A stretch of DNA of 60,228 nucleotides from WQUF01 sp031549885 (GTDB taxonomy: Bacteria; Bacillota; Clostridia; Clostridiales; Clostridiaceae), in contig JAVBPD010000058.1 of assembly GCA_031549885.1 (NCBI GenBank), positions 1 through 60,228 of the forward strand, in the 5' to 3' direction. Below the pieces are notes generated by a model. That model searched no databases. It was not told where the DNA came from and worked only from the letters and a program-made list of their open reading frames with translations. Position numbers and translations under genes: made by a program. Position 1 is the first letter of the stretch, and each line of letters begins with the position of its first letter. Positions 53,131 through 60,228 of this stretch are shown here, in pieces.

Positions 53131-53181
53131 CTCCTTTAGTCATGGGGAGAGTTCACAATATAATAAAAAGGGGGATAAAGT

Positions 53182-54075
53182 ATGAGCTTTATAGATTTAC
53201 ATATGCATTCAAGTTATAGTGATGATGGAGAATATTCTCCAAAAGATCTTGTTAAAATGTGCTTTGAAAATGGTGTAAAAACTTTTGCAATATCAGATCA
53301 TAATAGTGCAGGTGCAATAAAAGAAGCAAGGGATGCAGCAAAGAATTTTGGATTAACATTAATTCCAGCCATTGAACTTGATTGTTTTTATGAAGGTGTT
53401 AACATTCACGTGCTTGGTTACTTTATTGATGAAGAATATTCTGGATTTTTAGAAATTGAAAATGATATATTGTATAAAGAGCAACTTGCCTCTAAAGAGA
53501 GAATTGAATTAGTTCAAGAATTAGGCATATATGTTGATTTAGATGAAATATCAAAGCTTTCTAAAAACGGAGTTGTAACAGGTGAAATGATTGCAGAAGC
53601 TTCTTTAAATAATGAAAAAAATAGAAACAATATTTTGCTTAGACCGTATTTTCAAGGAGGAGAGAGAGGCGATAATCCATATGTAAATTTTTATTGGGAC
53701 TTTTGTTCAAAAGGAAAACTCTGCTATGCTAAAGTAGAATATATAAGTTTAAAAGAAGCTATTTATCATATAAAAAAATCTGGTGGTATTCCTATCCTTG
53801 CTCACCCTGGAGTAAATATTTGGGGAGATGAAAATATTTTAAGTAAAATAATAAATGAAGGGGTTTGTGGCATAGAAGTTTATAGCAGCTATCATTCAGA
53901 GGAAAAAACTAAATTCTATAAAGAAAAAGCAAAAGAATTAAATGTTTTAATGACTTCAGGGAGCGATTTTCACGGAAAAACAAAACCTAAAATAAAAATA
54001 GGCTCGGTTTATTGTGAGGGGAATGAATATGTTATTATTAAAAATATAAACAAAACAGCTCTTATGGAAATTTAA
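53182..54075 (+). CDS. PHP-domain phosphoesterase
   Basis: A 297-residue protein of the PHP superfamily close to TrpH/YciV-type 3',5'-nucleotide bisphosphate phosphatases (RNase AM). Metal motifs: DLHMHSSYSDD at the N-terminus, AISDHNSAGAI, PAIELDC, VLGYFI, ILAHPGVN and the last TSGSDFHGK. An insert region with GERGDNPYVNFYWDF is typical of the TrpH-like group. It probably dephosphorylates small nucleotides or 5'-ends of short RNA, with three metals. AAGGGGG site before ATG. Unrelated to tnpB upstream. Confidence 0.87.
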   Translation: MSFIDLHMHSSYSDDGEYSPKDLVKMCFENGVKTFAISDHNSAGAIKEARDAAKNFGLTLIPAIELDCFYEGVNIHVLGYFIDEEYSGFLEIENDILYKEQLASKERIELVQELGIYVDLDEISKLSKNGVVTGEMIAEASLNNEKNRNNILLRPYFQGGERGDNPYVNFYWDFCSKGKLCYAKVEYISLKEAIYHIKKSGGIPILAHPGVNIWGDENILSKIINEGVCGIEVYSSYHSEEKTKFYKEKAKELNVLMTSGSDFHGKTKPKIKIGSVYCEGNEYVIIKNINKTALMEI

Positions 54076-54090
54076 AACCATAGAGCTGTT
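54054..54090. terminator. Bidirectional terminator
   Basis: AACAGCTCTTATGG (54054-54067) pairs with CCATAGAGCTGTT (54078-54090) with one bulged T, flanked by AAAA and TTTA runs. The 5' arm lies in the end of the PHP gene. It serves the convergent PHP and GNAT genes. Confidence 0.75.
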
Positions 54091-54093
54091 TAT

Positions 54094-54660
54094 TTAAATT
54101 TTTTTAATATTATAATCCTTAGCTAAAATGGCATACATAACACTGTCACATCTTCCTTGATTGTTTAAGTCTGCTTCTTTAAGCGTTCCTTCATATTGCA
54201 TGCCGCATTTTATCATTACTTTTCCAGAATTAGGATTATTTGAATCATGGCGTGATTCAATTCGATTTATACAAACTTCCTCAAAAAAGAATTTAATTAG
54301 TGCAGCTAAAGCTTCTGACGTAATCCCTTGTTTCCACCATTTTTTTCCTACGCAGTAACCAATATGTACCATTTCAATAGAATCATTCTTATGAACGACA
54401 GAAATGCTTCCAATTGGTTCATTAACATTTTCTTTTAAAGCAATAGCCCATTGATAATAATCATCTTTGTTGTATTGACTTGCCCAATCAGATAATACAT
54501 TTCTGCTAATTTCAGGGCTTTTATGAACTGGCCATGTTAAATATTTTGTAACTTCAGGGTCATTTGCCCAGTTATTGAACATGGCATCAGCATCTTCAAC
54601 AACAAACTGGCGCAGTATTAATCTATCTGTATTTAAGGTTTTTGTACCTAAATGTTTCAT
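54094..54660 (-). CDS. GNAT N-acetyltransferase, RimJ/RimL type
   Basis: A 188-residue acetyltransferase: LNTDRLILRQFVVEDADAMFNNWANDPEVTKYLTW is the characteristic start, IGYCVGKKWWKQGITSEALAALIKFFFEE holds the acetyl-CoA-binding motif A (Q-x-x-G-x-A variant), and ESRHDSNNPNSGKVMIKCGMQYEGTLKEA is motif B. It would acetylate an N-terminus, polyamine or antibiotic amine; the target is not evident. Single gene, divergent from fic. Confidence 0.87.
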   Translation of the reverse strand: MKHLGTKTLNTDRLILRQFVVEDADAMFNNWANDPEVTKYLTWPVHKSPEISRNVLSDWASQYNKDDYYQWAIALKENVNEPIGSISVVHKNDSIEMVHIGYCVGKKWWKQGITSEALAALIKFFFEEVCINRIESRHDSNNPNSGKVMIKCGMQYEGTLKEADLNNQGRCDSVMYAILAKDYNIKKI

Positions 54661-54768
54661 CAGTAAACCTCCATAATTAATATTAATAATTATAGCAATT
54701 TTTACTCTTCTATTAAATGTTTATTTTTTAAAAATTGAAAAGTTATACGGATATATAAGTAAAAAATG

Positions 54769-54797
54769 TTGCAATTATTATTTAAAATCTATACAAT
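54769..54797 (+). promoter_or_regulatory. Promoter of fic
   Basis: TTGCAA (54769-54774), exactly 17 bases, TACAAT (54792-54797). Transcription would start near 54804, inside the dyad described next. Confidence 0.6.
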
Positions 54798-54828
54798 GTA
54801 GGTAAAAAAATTAAAAATTTACCCACAT
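54796..54828 (+). promoter_or_regulatory. Operator-like dyad overlapping the fic -10 and start
   Basis: ATGTAGGTAAA (54796-54806) and TTTACCCACAT (54818-54828) are inverted repeats with one mismatch in 11, spaced by 11 bases. Because the left half overlaps the -10 element and the predicted transcription start, a repressor bound here would block the promoter. If transcription instead starts further upstream, it would form an RNA hairpin. Confidence 0.5.
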
Positions 54829-54835
54829 TAGAAAA

Positions 54836-54864
54836 ACGTGAGTAAAAATTACTCATGTTTTTTT
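54836..54864 (+). terminator. Terminator-like hairpin in the fic leader
   Basis: ACGTGAGTAA (54836-54845) pairs with TTACTCATGT (54849-54858), one G-T pair, three-base loop, then T7. It lies between the promoter and the fic ribosome site (AAAGGAAGTGA), so it may limit read-through into fic. Confidence 0.7.
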
Positions 54865-54884
54865 AAGTTAAAGGAAGTGAAAAT

Positions 54885-55955
54885 TTGGATAATAATTTAT
54901 TGGCAATGTTGCCACCAAAATTAAATTTTGAAAGCATAGAAATATTAAAGCAATTAGCAAAAACAAATAGAGCATTAGCAGAGCTTAAAGGTTATTCAGA
55001 AACAATACCGAATAAAAATATTTTGATAAATGCTATGACAATAAATGAAGCAAAGGATAGCTCAGAAATAGAGAACATAGTGTCAACTCATGATGAAATA
55101 TATAAAGCAATGGTGGCTGATTACAATGATTATGCAGCAAAAGAAGTAGTTAATTATAGATCAGCAATTTGGGCTGGATATAATATGATTAAGGAAAATG
55201 GCTTATTAACTACAAGAATGATTATTGAAATACAAGGATTTATAGAGGGAAGTAAAACAGGAATAAGAAAAATTCCAGGAACTGTTTTAAAAAATGACTT
55301 AACAAATCAGGTCGTTTACACGCCACCTGTAGGAGAAAAAGTAATCCTTGATTATATGTCAAATTTAGAGAGATACATAAACGATGATGAATTTCATGAC
55401 ATAGATTGTTTAATTAAGCTTGCAATTATTCATTATCAGTTTGAAGCTATTCATCCTTTCTATGATGGAAACGGAAGAACTGGAAGGATAATAAATATCC
55501 TTTATCTTGTATTAAAAGGTTTGCTTGATAGTCCCATACTTTACTTAAGCAAATATATTATTAATAATAGGTCTTCATACTATAATTTATTGCAAATGGT
55601 TAATACTCACAATAAATGGGAGGAGTATATAGTTTATATTTTATTAGGAATTGAAGAAACTTCAAAAGATACATTACAAATTATTAAACATATAAATGAT
55701 TTAATGGAAGAAATGACAAATAATATCAAAATAAAGCTTCCTAAAATGTATTCAAAGGATCTAATAAACTTACTCTTTATAGAATTTTATACTAAAATAG
55801 ATTATATTAAGGATGGATTAAACATTACAAGAAAAACATCATCTAATTACTTAAATGTTTTAGAACATGAAGGATTTTTAATTTCTGAAATTATAGGAAG
55901 AGAAAAAATATTTATTAACAAAAAACTTTATGAACTTATAAAGAAACCCCAGTAA
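54885..55955 (+). CDS. Fic-family protein (predicted AMP transferase, class II)
   Basis: A 356-residue protein with an N-terminal Fic_N region, the catalytic core and a C-terminal winged-helix-like tail. The Fic motif is complete: HPFYDGNGRTGR with catalytic H190. The inhibitory (S/T)xxxE(G/N) motif is S59..E63-N64 (SSEIEN), placed before the core, so it is a class II, self-inhibited Fic. Fic enzymes transfer AMP (or other nucleotide parts) to target hydroxyls. The C-terminal part (LNITRKTSSNYLNVLEHEGFLISEI) resembles a DNA-binding winged helix, often seen in such proteins and suggesting autoregulation. Start TTG after AAAGGAAGTGA. It stands alone, with no separate antitoxin gene. Confidence 0.9.
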   Translation: MDNNLLAMLPPKLNFESIEILKQLAKTNRALAELKGYSETIPNKNILINAMTINEAKDSSEIENIVSTHDEIYKAMVADYNDYAAKEVVNYRSAIWAGYNMIKENGLLTTRMIIEIQGFIEGSKTGIRKIPGTVLKNDLTNQVVYTPPVGEKVILDYMSNLERYINDDEFHDIDCLIKLAIIHYQFEAIHPFYDGNGRTGRIINILYLVLKGLLDSPILYLSKYIINNRSSYYNLLQMVNTHNKWEEYIVYILLGIEETSKDTLQIIKHINDLMEEMTNNIKIKLPKMYSKDLINLLFIEFYTKIDYIKDGLNITRKTSSNYLNVLEHEGFLISEIIGREKIFINKKLYELIKKPQ

Positions 55956-55979
55956 AGAGAGATAAGTTATTATAAAAAA

Positions 55980-56008
55980 AATATGAGTAAAAACTACTCA
56001 TATTTTTT
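55980..56008. terminator. Terminator between fic and arcB
   Basis: ATATGAGTA (55981-55989) pairs with TACTCATAT (55995-56003), five-base loop, A run before and T6 after, so it can serve both convergent genes. Its sequence is nearly the same as the hairpin in the fic leader. Confidence 0.8.
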
Positions 56009-56015
56009 AAGTATT

Positions 56016-57005
56016 TTATTCTCCTAAAGTTGCAACCATCACAGCTTTTATAGTATGCATTCTATTTTCAGCTTCATCAAAAACTTTGGAATTTTCGCTG
56101 CGGAAGACTTCATCCGTAACCTCTCTTATATCATAACCTAAATCCATTTGGCTTTTAGCAGTGTAAGTATCTAAATCATGGAAACTTGGCAAACAGTGCA
56201 GGAATATAACCTTTGGATTATTAGTTAAAGCTAGAGTTTCCATAGTAATGCGATAAGGAGTGAGTATTTCCACACGCTCTTTTATAAGATGCTCTTCACC
56301 CATTGATACCCAAACATCGCTGTATAAAACATCGGCTTTATCAAGGCAAGATGAATCATGGCATATTTCAATTTTAGCGCCTGTTTCAGAAGCTACCTTA
56401 TTTACGCTTTCTAAAACATTCTCATCTACTTGTAATTCTTTAGGACCATAGCCTACAAAATGCATGCCCATTTTAACACAGCCATACATAAAGGCATAAG
56501 CCATATTACTTCTTATATCACCACAAAAGACAATTTTGCAGTTCTTTAAAGGTTTATCTACATGCTCTTCAATAGTCATAAAATCAGCTAAGATTTGTGT
56601 TGGATGATCCACGTCGGTTAATCCATTCCATACAGGGACTCCAGAGTATTTTGCAAGGTCTTCTACTGTAGATTGATTAAATCCTCTATATTCTATTCCA
56701 TCATAAAACCTTCCTAAAACTTTAGCTGTATCTTCTATGGATTCTTTTTTACTCATGTGAGAGGTGTGAGAATCTATATAAGTAACATGAGCTCCTTCAT
56801 CGTGGGCAGCCACTTCAAATGCACAACGAGTACGAGTTGATGTTTTTTCAAATAACAAAGCGATATTTTTATTTAATAATGATTTATTATAAATTCCATT
56901 TTTTTTATTTTTCTTTAAATCATGAGACAAATCAAGGAGATATCTAATTTCTTCCCCTGTAAAATCCATTAATGTTAAAAAACTTCTTCCTTTTAAATTT
57001 ACCAT
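56016..57005 (-). CDS. arcB: Ornithine carbamoyltransferase (catabolic)
   Basis: A 329-residue carbamoyltransferase. Carbamoyl-phosphate loop STRTR at 56-60, HPTQ at 134-137, and the ornithine-side HCLPSFHD with C271. SMG loop present (WVSMGEE). In this cluster it runs in the catabolic direction: citrulline plus phosphate to ornithine and carbamoyl phosphate. Start at ATG 57005 after AGAGGTGAAATTT; an in-frame GTG at 57014 lies inside that ribosome site. Third gene of the arcA operon. No carbamate kinase gene (arcC) follows in this window, so carbamoyl phosphate must be used by an enzyme encoded elsewhere. Confidence 0.93.
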   Translation of the reverse strand: MVNLKGRSFLTLMDFTGEEIRYLLDLSHDLKKNKKNGIYNKSLLNKNIALLFEKTSTRTRCAFEVAAHDEGAHVTYIDSHTSHMSKKESIEDTAKVLGRFYDGIEYRGFNQSTVEDLAKYSGVPVWNGLTDVDHPTQILADFMTIEEHVDKPLKNCKIVFCGDIRSNMAYAFMYGCVKMGMHFVGYGPKELQVDENVLESVNKVASETGAKIEICHDSSCLDKADVLYSDVWVSMGEEHLIKERVEILTPYRITMETLALTNNPKVIFLHCLPSFHDLDTYTAKSQMDLGYDIREVTDEVFRSENSKVFDEAENRMHTIKAVMVATLGE

Positions 57006-57019
57006 AAATTTCACCTCTT

Positions 57020-58111
57020 TTAAATTACTTTAACACCCTTTGCGACATGAACAATAAAATCCTGCACATTTGTTGCAATGCTTATTGCGCTAAGACTGCC
57101 ACGATCAGAAAGTTTGTTTAATACAAATTCAGACATATCCACAGAATAAATATATAATGGCCTAATAACACCATTTTGAACTCTAAAAGAAGGGGTCATA
57201 TTGCCTGTTGCTATTGTGTGAAGCTGAGTTGCAAGGCATATAACTGTAGTTGCATTTCTTACTATATCTCGCATTTTACTTTGGCCTTCATATACATCTC
57301 CAATTACTTCAGGAAGAGGGCCATCATCTCTTATTGAACCTGTTAAAACAAATGGAACATTATTTTTTACACAGGCAAACATTATTCCATCGCTAATATT
57401 ATTATCTTCAATAAATTTTGGAATAGAACCACTTTTTCTAACTGAGTTTATTACATCGAGATGATTATAATGGCCATTTGGCATATATTTTTGATCATAT
57501 ATATTTTGACCAAGAGCAGTTTTAAAAAAACCTGCCTCTAAATCGTGAGTTGCTAAAGCGTTTCCGGCTAAGATCCCTGATACAAAACCTTCTTCTATCA
57601 TACGCTGCATGGCGTGTCTTGCATCTTGATCAAAAGCAAAAGCAGGACCCATGACCCATACTATATTTCCATGATTTTTTTCGTATTTTAAAAGTTCATA
57701 AAGGTTATCATAGTCCATTGAAAAAGCGGTTTCTCTTGAGCGATTTGCTCTAAATACAAAATTATCATCTAAAGCTTCTTTATTTAAAAATCCATTTACA
57801 TGCACATAAATGCCTTCGTCACAAATTTCACTTCTACCTAAAATAACCTCATCGCAAGTTTTTAGGTTGCGAGCTTCTACAACATCTAAAATGCCACTTG
57901 GCCTAACAACTACAGTGCAGTCCATGCGGCTTTCTTCTGCCAAAGTCCATTTTCCATTTATTTTAAAATATTCAGGAAACATAGAAGTGCTGTGACAATA
58001 ATCAGGCGCTATGCCATCTTTTAAAACTTTAGAAATTTTAACATCTGGTGCATTGAGAAATTTTTCATCATTAAAATTAGGGGGATTGTAATTTGGTAAT
58101 TTAAATTCCAC
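57020..58111 (-). CDS. LOR/SDH-family protein, probable ornithine cyclodeaminase (TIGR00300-like)
   Basis: A 363-residue protein of the LOR/SDH (TIGR00300) family, unrelated in sequence to the mu-crystallin-type cyclodeaminase. Recognisable parts are CHSTSMFPEYFKINGKW, VVRPSGILDVVEARNLKTCDEVILG, MGPAFAFDQDARHAMQRMIEEGFVSGILAGNALATHDLE and GHYNHLDVINSVRKSGSI, ending with FVLTGSIRDDGPLPEV. Family members in archaea and in the cyanobacterial AgrE/ArgZ fusion convert ornithine to proline and ammonia with NAD. Lying between arcA and arcB, it would drain the ornithine made by ArcB into proline. GTG start after AAAAGGAG; 14 bases ahead of arcB. Confidence 0.85.
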   Translation of the reverse strand: MEFKLPNYNPPNFNDEKFLNAPDVKISKVLKDGIAPDYCHSTSMFPEYFKINGKWTLAEESRMDCTVVVRPSGILDVVEARNLKTCDEVILGRSEICDEGIYVHVNGFLNKEALDDNFVFRANRSRETAFSMDYDNLYELLKYEKNHGNIVWVMGPAFAFDQDARHAMQRMIEEGFVSGILAGNALATHDLEAGFFKTALGQNIYDQKYMPNGHYNHLDVINSVRKSGSIPKFIEDNNISDGIMFACVKNNVPFVLTGSIRDDGPLPEVIGDVYEGQSKMRDIVRNATTVICLATQLHTIATGNMTPSFRVQNGVIRPLYIYSVDMSEFVLNKLSDRGSLSAISIATNVQDFIVHVAKGVKVI

Positions 58112-58136
58112 AAAAATTCTCCTTTTAATTAAAAAA

Positions 58137-59354
58137 TTATTCCCTAAAAAGGGGCATACTCATACAGCGTGGTCCTCCACGGCCACGGGAAAGTTCTGAA
58201 CTTAATGTGGTTAATACAGTTATGCCGTTGTCTATTAATATTTGGTTTGTTATAGTATTGCGATCGTAAGTTACAACCACTCCAGGTGCAATGCACAATG
58301 TATTAGCCCCATCATTCCATTGCTCTCTTGCTGATGCAATTTGATCTTTTCCACCACAATAAATTAAAGTACATTCATCCAAATTTAAAACTTTTTTAAG
58401 AGTATCTTCTAAACTTAAATCTGATTTTTTTGCAGTAAACTTTTTACCTGGAACTTTCTTAATTATATAAAGTTCTAAATAATCTAATATAGCAGGGTGT
58501 ACAGTAAATTTATTTTTATCTACTTGTGTAAACACTGTATCAAGATGCATATATGTTCTTAAATTTGGAATATCAAAGGCTAAGACAGTGTTTATTTTGC
58601 TTTCCTCATTTGAAAAAATGTTATCAGATAAGAGTTCAACTGCTTCTGGACTTGTTCTTTGAGATAAACCAACAGCTAAAACATTTTCATTTAAAATTAG
58701 AATATCTCCACCTTCAATGTTATAAGGTGCATCATTTGTATAGTAGAAGGGTATTTTACCTGCATAGTCTTTATGATAATTAAATATATAACGTCCGTAA
58801 ATTGTTTCGCGATTGCGAGTAAATGAATACATGTGATTTATACAAACACCATTTCCAATGGTTACAAAAGGATCCCTAGTGAAATAAAGATTTGGAATAG
58901 GTTCTAAAATAAATTGATTGCTATTTGAAATCAATTTTACAAGCGGTCCTATATTTTCACCTTGAAAGCTCTTTGAATTGATTCCTGCCATAGTTTTTAA
59001 AATAAGTTCTTTTTCATCATTTATGGACATGAGCAACTTTTTTAATCTGTCCTTATGATGCATAGCTATTGTGCCAGCTTCATCGATAAAATCATCTAAA
59101 AATTGTTCCTTTATTTCATGACTTTGAGCTATAGTTTCAGCCATTAAGTCTTCTAAGTATAAAACTTCAATACCATTTTTGATGAGAAGGTTTGCAAAAT
59201 AATCATGTTCATATTGTGCAGCTTTTAGATAAGGAATGTCATCAAACAACAGTTGAACAAGATATTGCGGAACTAGTTGTTCTAATTCTTTACCTGGTTT
59301 ATGCAATAAAACTTTTTTCATGGGACTTATTTCGTCTGTTACATGAATAGGCAT
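58137..59354 (-). CDS. arcA: Arginine deiminase
   Basis: A 405-residue guanidino-group hydrolase that turns arginine into citrulline and ammonia. Start MPIHVTDEISPMKKVLLHKPGKELEQL is typical; the catalytic residues are visible in NIEGGDILIL (Glu/Asp), YMHLDTVFTQVD (His-x-Asp) and the C-terminal nucleophile C397 in GRGGPRCMSMPL. First gene of the minus-strand operon; AAAGGAG site before ATG. The region upstream (59355-59475) is AT-rich; TATAAT-like words on both strands are present but I could not choose a promoter. Confidence 0.96.
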   Translation of the reverse strand: MPIHVTDEISPMKKVLLHKPGKELEQLVPQYLVQLLFDDIPYLKAAQYEHDYFANLLIKNGIEVLYLEDLMAETIAQSHEIKEQFLDDFIDEAGTIAMHHKDRLKKLLMSINDEKELILKTMAGINSKSFQGENIGPLVKLISNSNQFILEPIPNLYFTRDPFVTIGNGVCINHMYSFTRNRETIYGRYIFNYHKDYAGKIPFYYTNDAPYNIEGGDILILNENVLAVGLSQRTSPEAVELLSDNIFSNEESKINTVLAFDIPNLRTYMHLDTVFTQVDKNKFTVHPAILDYLELYIIKKVPGKKFTAKKSDLSLEDTLKKVLNLDECTLIYCGGKDQIASAREQWNDGANTLCIAPGVVVTYDRNTITNQILIDNGITVLTTLSSELSRGRGGPRCMSMPLFRE

Positions 59355-59526
59355 GAAAAAATCTCCTTTTAATTACAACTGATTTTATAATATTATTACC
59401 AATTATATTATAATTTAAGTATATATTATTTTTTAGCTTTTAGAAATATTTTTCTATTTTTATAAGTTATAATAGATGATGAGAATGTTGTGCAAAAGCC
59501 CAAACTTTGTATGTAGGAGTTTTTTT

Positions 59527-60066
59527 ATGATTATGTTCTTATCTTTTAAATCAGATGATGAAAAAAATAAGTTTGAATATATTTATGACAAATATAAAAG
59601 ACTTTTGCTATATAAGTCTTATGAGATTTTAAAGGATCATAATTTAGCAGAAGATTCTGTTAATGAAGCGTTTATGAGGATTTATAAAAATTTACATAAA
59701 ATCCATGATGTGGATTCAAATATGACCATATCTTTTTTGGTAACAATAGTAAAGAACACATCATTATCTTTAGTAGTAAAGGAAAAAAAATATGCAAAAG
59801 AAGAAATACCTGAAACTTCTGAAGATGATTTTAATTTAGAGGATTTTGTTATAAGTAAAATAACATCAACTAACATTTATAAAATTTTGGACAAATTAGA
59901 TGAGGAATCAAGGTCTATATTTCTTTTAAAATTTGCTAAAGATCTTTCCCACAGGGATATTTCTAAAATCCTCAATATAAGCGAAAATAATGTGGCTATA
60001 AAATTACATAGAGCTAAGAAGAAGCTTGCAGATCTTGTTAAAAAGGAGGTTATGAATAATTCATAA
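59527..60066 (+). CDS. Sigma-70 family (ECF-like) RNA polymerase sigma factor
   Basis: A 179-residue sigma factor. Region 2 spans ~15-75 (LLYKSYEILKDHNLAEDSVNEAFMRIYKNL), region 4 ~120-175 (LDEESRSIFLLKFAKDLSHRDISKILNISENNVAIKLHRAKKKL). No region 1 or 3. Start chosen at ATG 59527, seven bases after AGGAG; an in-frame ATG at 59476 would place that site inside the gene. ECF sigmas are normally kept in check by an anti-sigma gene just downstream, but here a transposon gene follows instead. The target regulon cannot be told. Confidence 0.85.
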   Translation: MIMFLSFKSDDEKNKFEYIYDKYKRLLLYKSYEILKDHNLAEDSVNEAFMRIYKNLHKIHDVDSNMTISFLVTIVKNTSLSLVVKEKKYAKEEIPETSEDDFNLEDFVISKITSTNIYKILDKLDEESRSIFLLKFAKDLSHRDISKILNISENNVAIKLHRAKKKLADLVKKEVMNNS

Positions 60067-60129
60067 AAATATAGTTAAATATATTCGAATATAATATAAA
60101 GTATAAAAATATGGAAGTGAAATAAAAAA

Positions 60130-60228
60130 ATGTATAGAGCATACAAAACAGAAATTGATCCTAGCAAAAAACAAGAAAAAATAATCAATATGACTATTGG
60201 GGTGTGTAGATTCATATACAATTTTTAT
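60130..60228 (+). CDS. TnpB-like protein, N-terminus only (cut by window end)
   Basis: Thirty-three residues are visible, beginning MYRAYKTEIDPSKKQ and with IGVCRFIYNFY. The pattern (aromatic, basic, then a Pro-x-x-x-Gln and a C-R-F/Y-x-Y-N) is the standard IS605 OrfB/TnpB N-terminus. It differs clearly from the TnpB at 51.7 kb, so it is a second, unrelated element. GGAAGTGA site before ATG. It sits 63 bases behind the sigma factor gene. Confidence 0.75.
   Translation, partial: MYRAYKTEIDPSKKQEKIINMTIGVCRFIYNFY

Noticed and set aside
51532..53160. CRISPR array or leader near tnpB
   Set aside because: The repeats are only inverted end hairpins; there is no direct repeat with regular spacers.

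Overview
The window looks like a chromosomal segment of a spore-forming, low-GC Firmicute close to Clostridium. The base composition is strongly AT-rich, most genes have clear AGGAGG-type ribosome binding sites, there is a germination protease gene (gpr), and the metabolism is anaerobic and amino-acid based (arginine deiminase cluster, threonine dehydrogenase with Kbl, oligopeptide uptake). No tRNA, rRNA or CRISPR array was seen.

Left edge (1-7.8 kb) is accessory. A helicase cut by the window start overlaps a protein ending in the RNase H-like domain of pPIWI_RE proteins, a prokaryotic Argonaute/PIWI lineage predicted to act in genome conflict. A gene with a pRiA4b ORF-3-like domain follows, then a flavodoxin-ferredoxin (EFR1) gene and a frameshifted AAA-ATPase/PD-(D/E)XK gene. 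From 7.9 to 22.8 kb come a rifampicin-phosphotransferase-like enzyme, cysK-queG-plsC, kbl-tdh, a four-repeat membrane protein, a methyltransferase, an Asn-rich secreted protein, a divergent UDPGP-family protein, a small alarmone synthetase, a phosphoesterase, and ribU under an FMN riboswitch.

From 23 to 40 kb: an opp oligopeptide transporter operon, gpr, two unknown proteins, rsmI, an ABC exporter, an AgrC/AgrA-like pair without a peptide gene, a lipoprotein, and a His-rich protein ahead of an OmpR-type two-component system. From 40.1 to 51.4 kb is a carbohydrate locus: AraC regulator, four Gfo/Idh/MocA-related genes (one only a C-terminal half), a TIM-barrel isomerase/epimerase, a sugar ABC importer without its ATPase, and a GH116-like glycosidase. 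The combination suggests uptake and cleavage of a glucoside, possibly by an oxidative 3-keto route.

From 51.5 kb to the end: a solitary TnpB element with recognisable ends, a PHP phosphoesterase, an acetyltransferase, a Fic protein with its own promoter, operator-like dyad and matching hairpins on both sides, and arcA - ornithine cyclodeaminase-like - arcB, which together would convert arginine to proline. A small sigma factor and the start of a second TnpB gene close the window. The strongest leads are the PIWI-helicase cassette, the sugar locus with the orphan Gfo half, the arginine-to-proline cluster, and the Fic locus.
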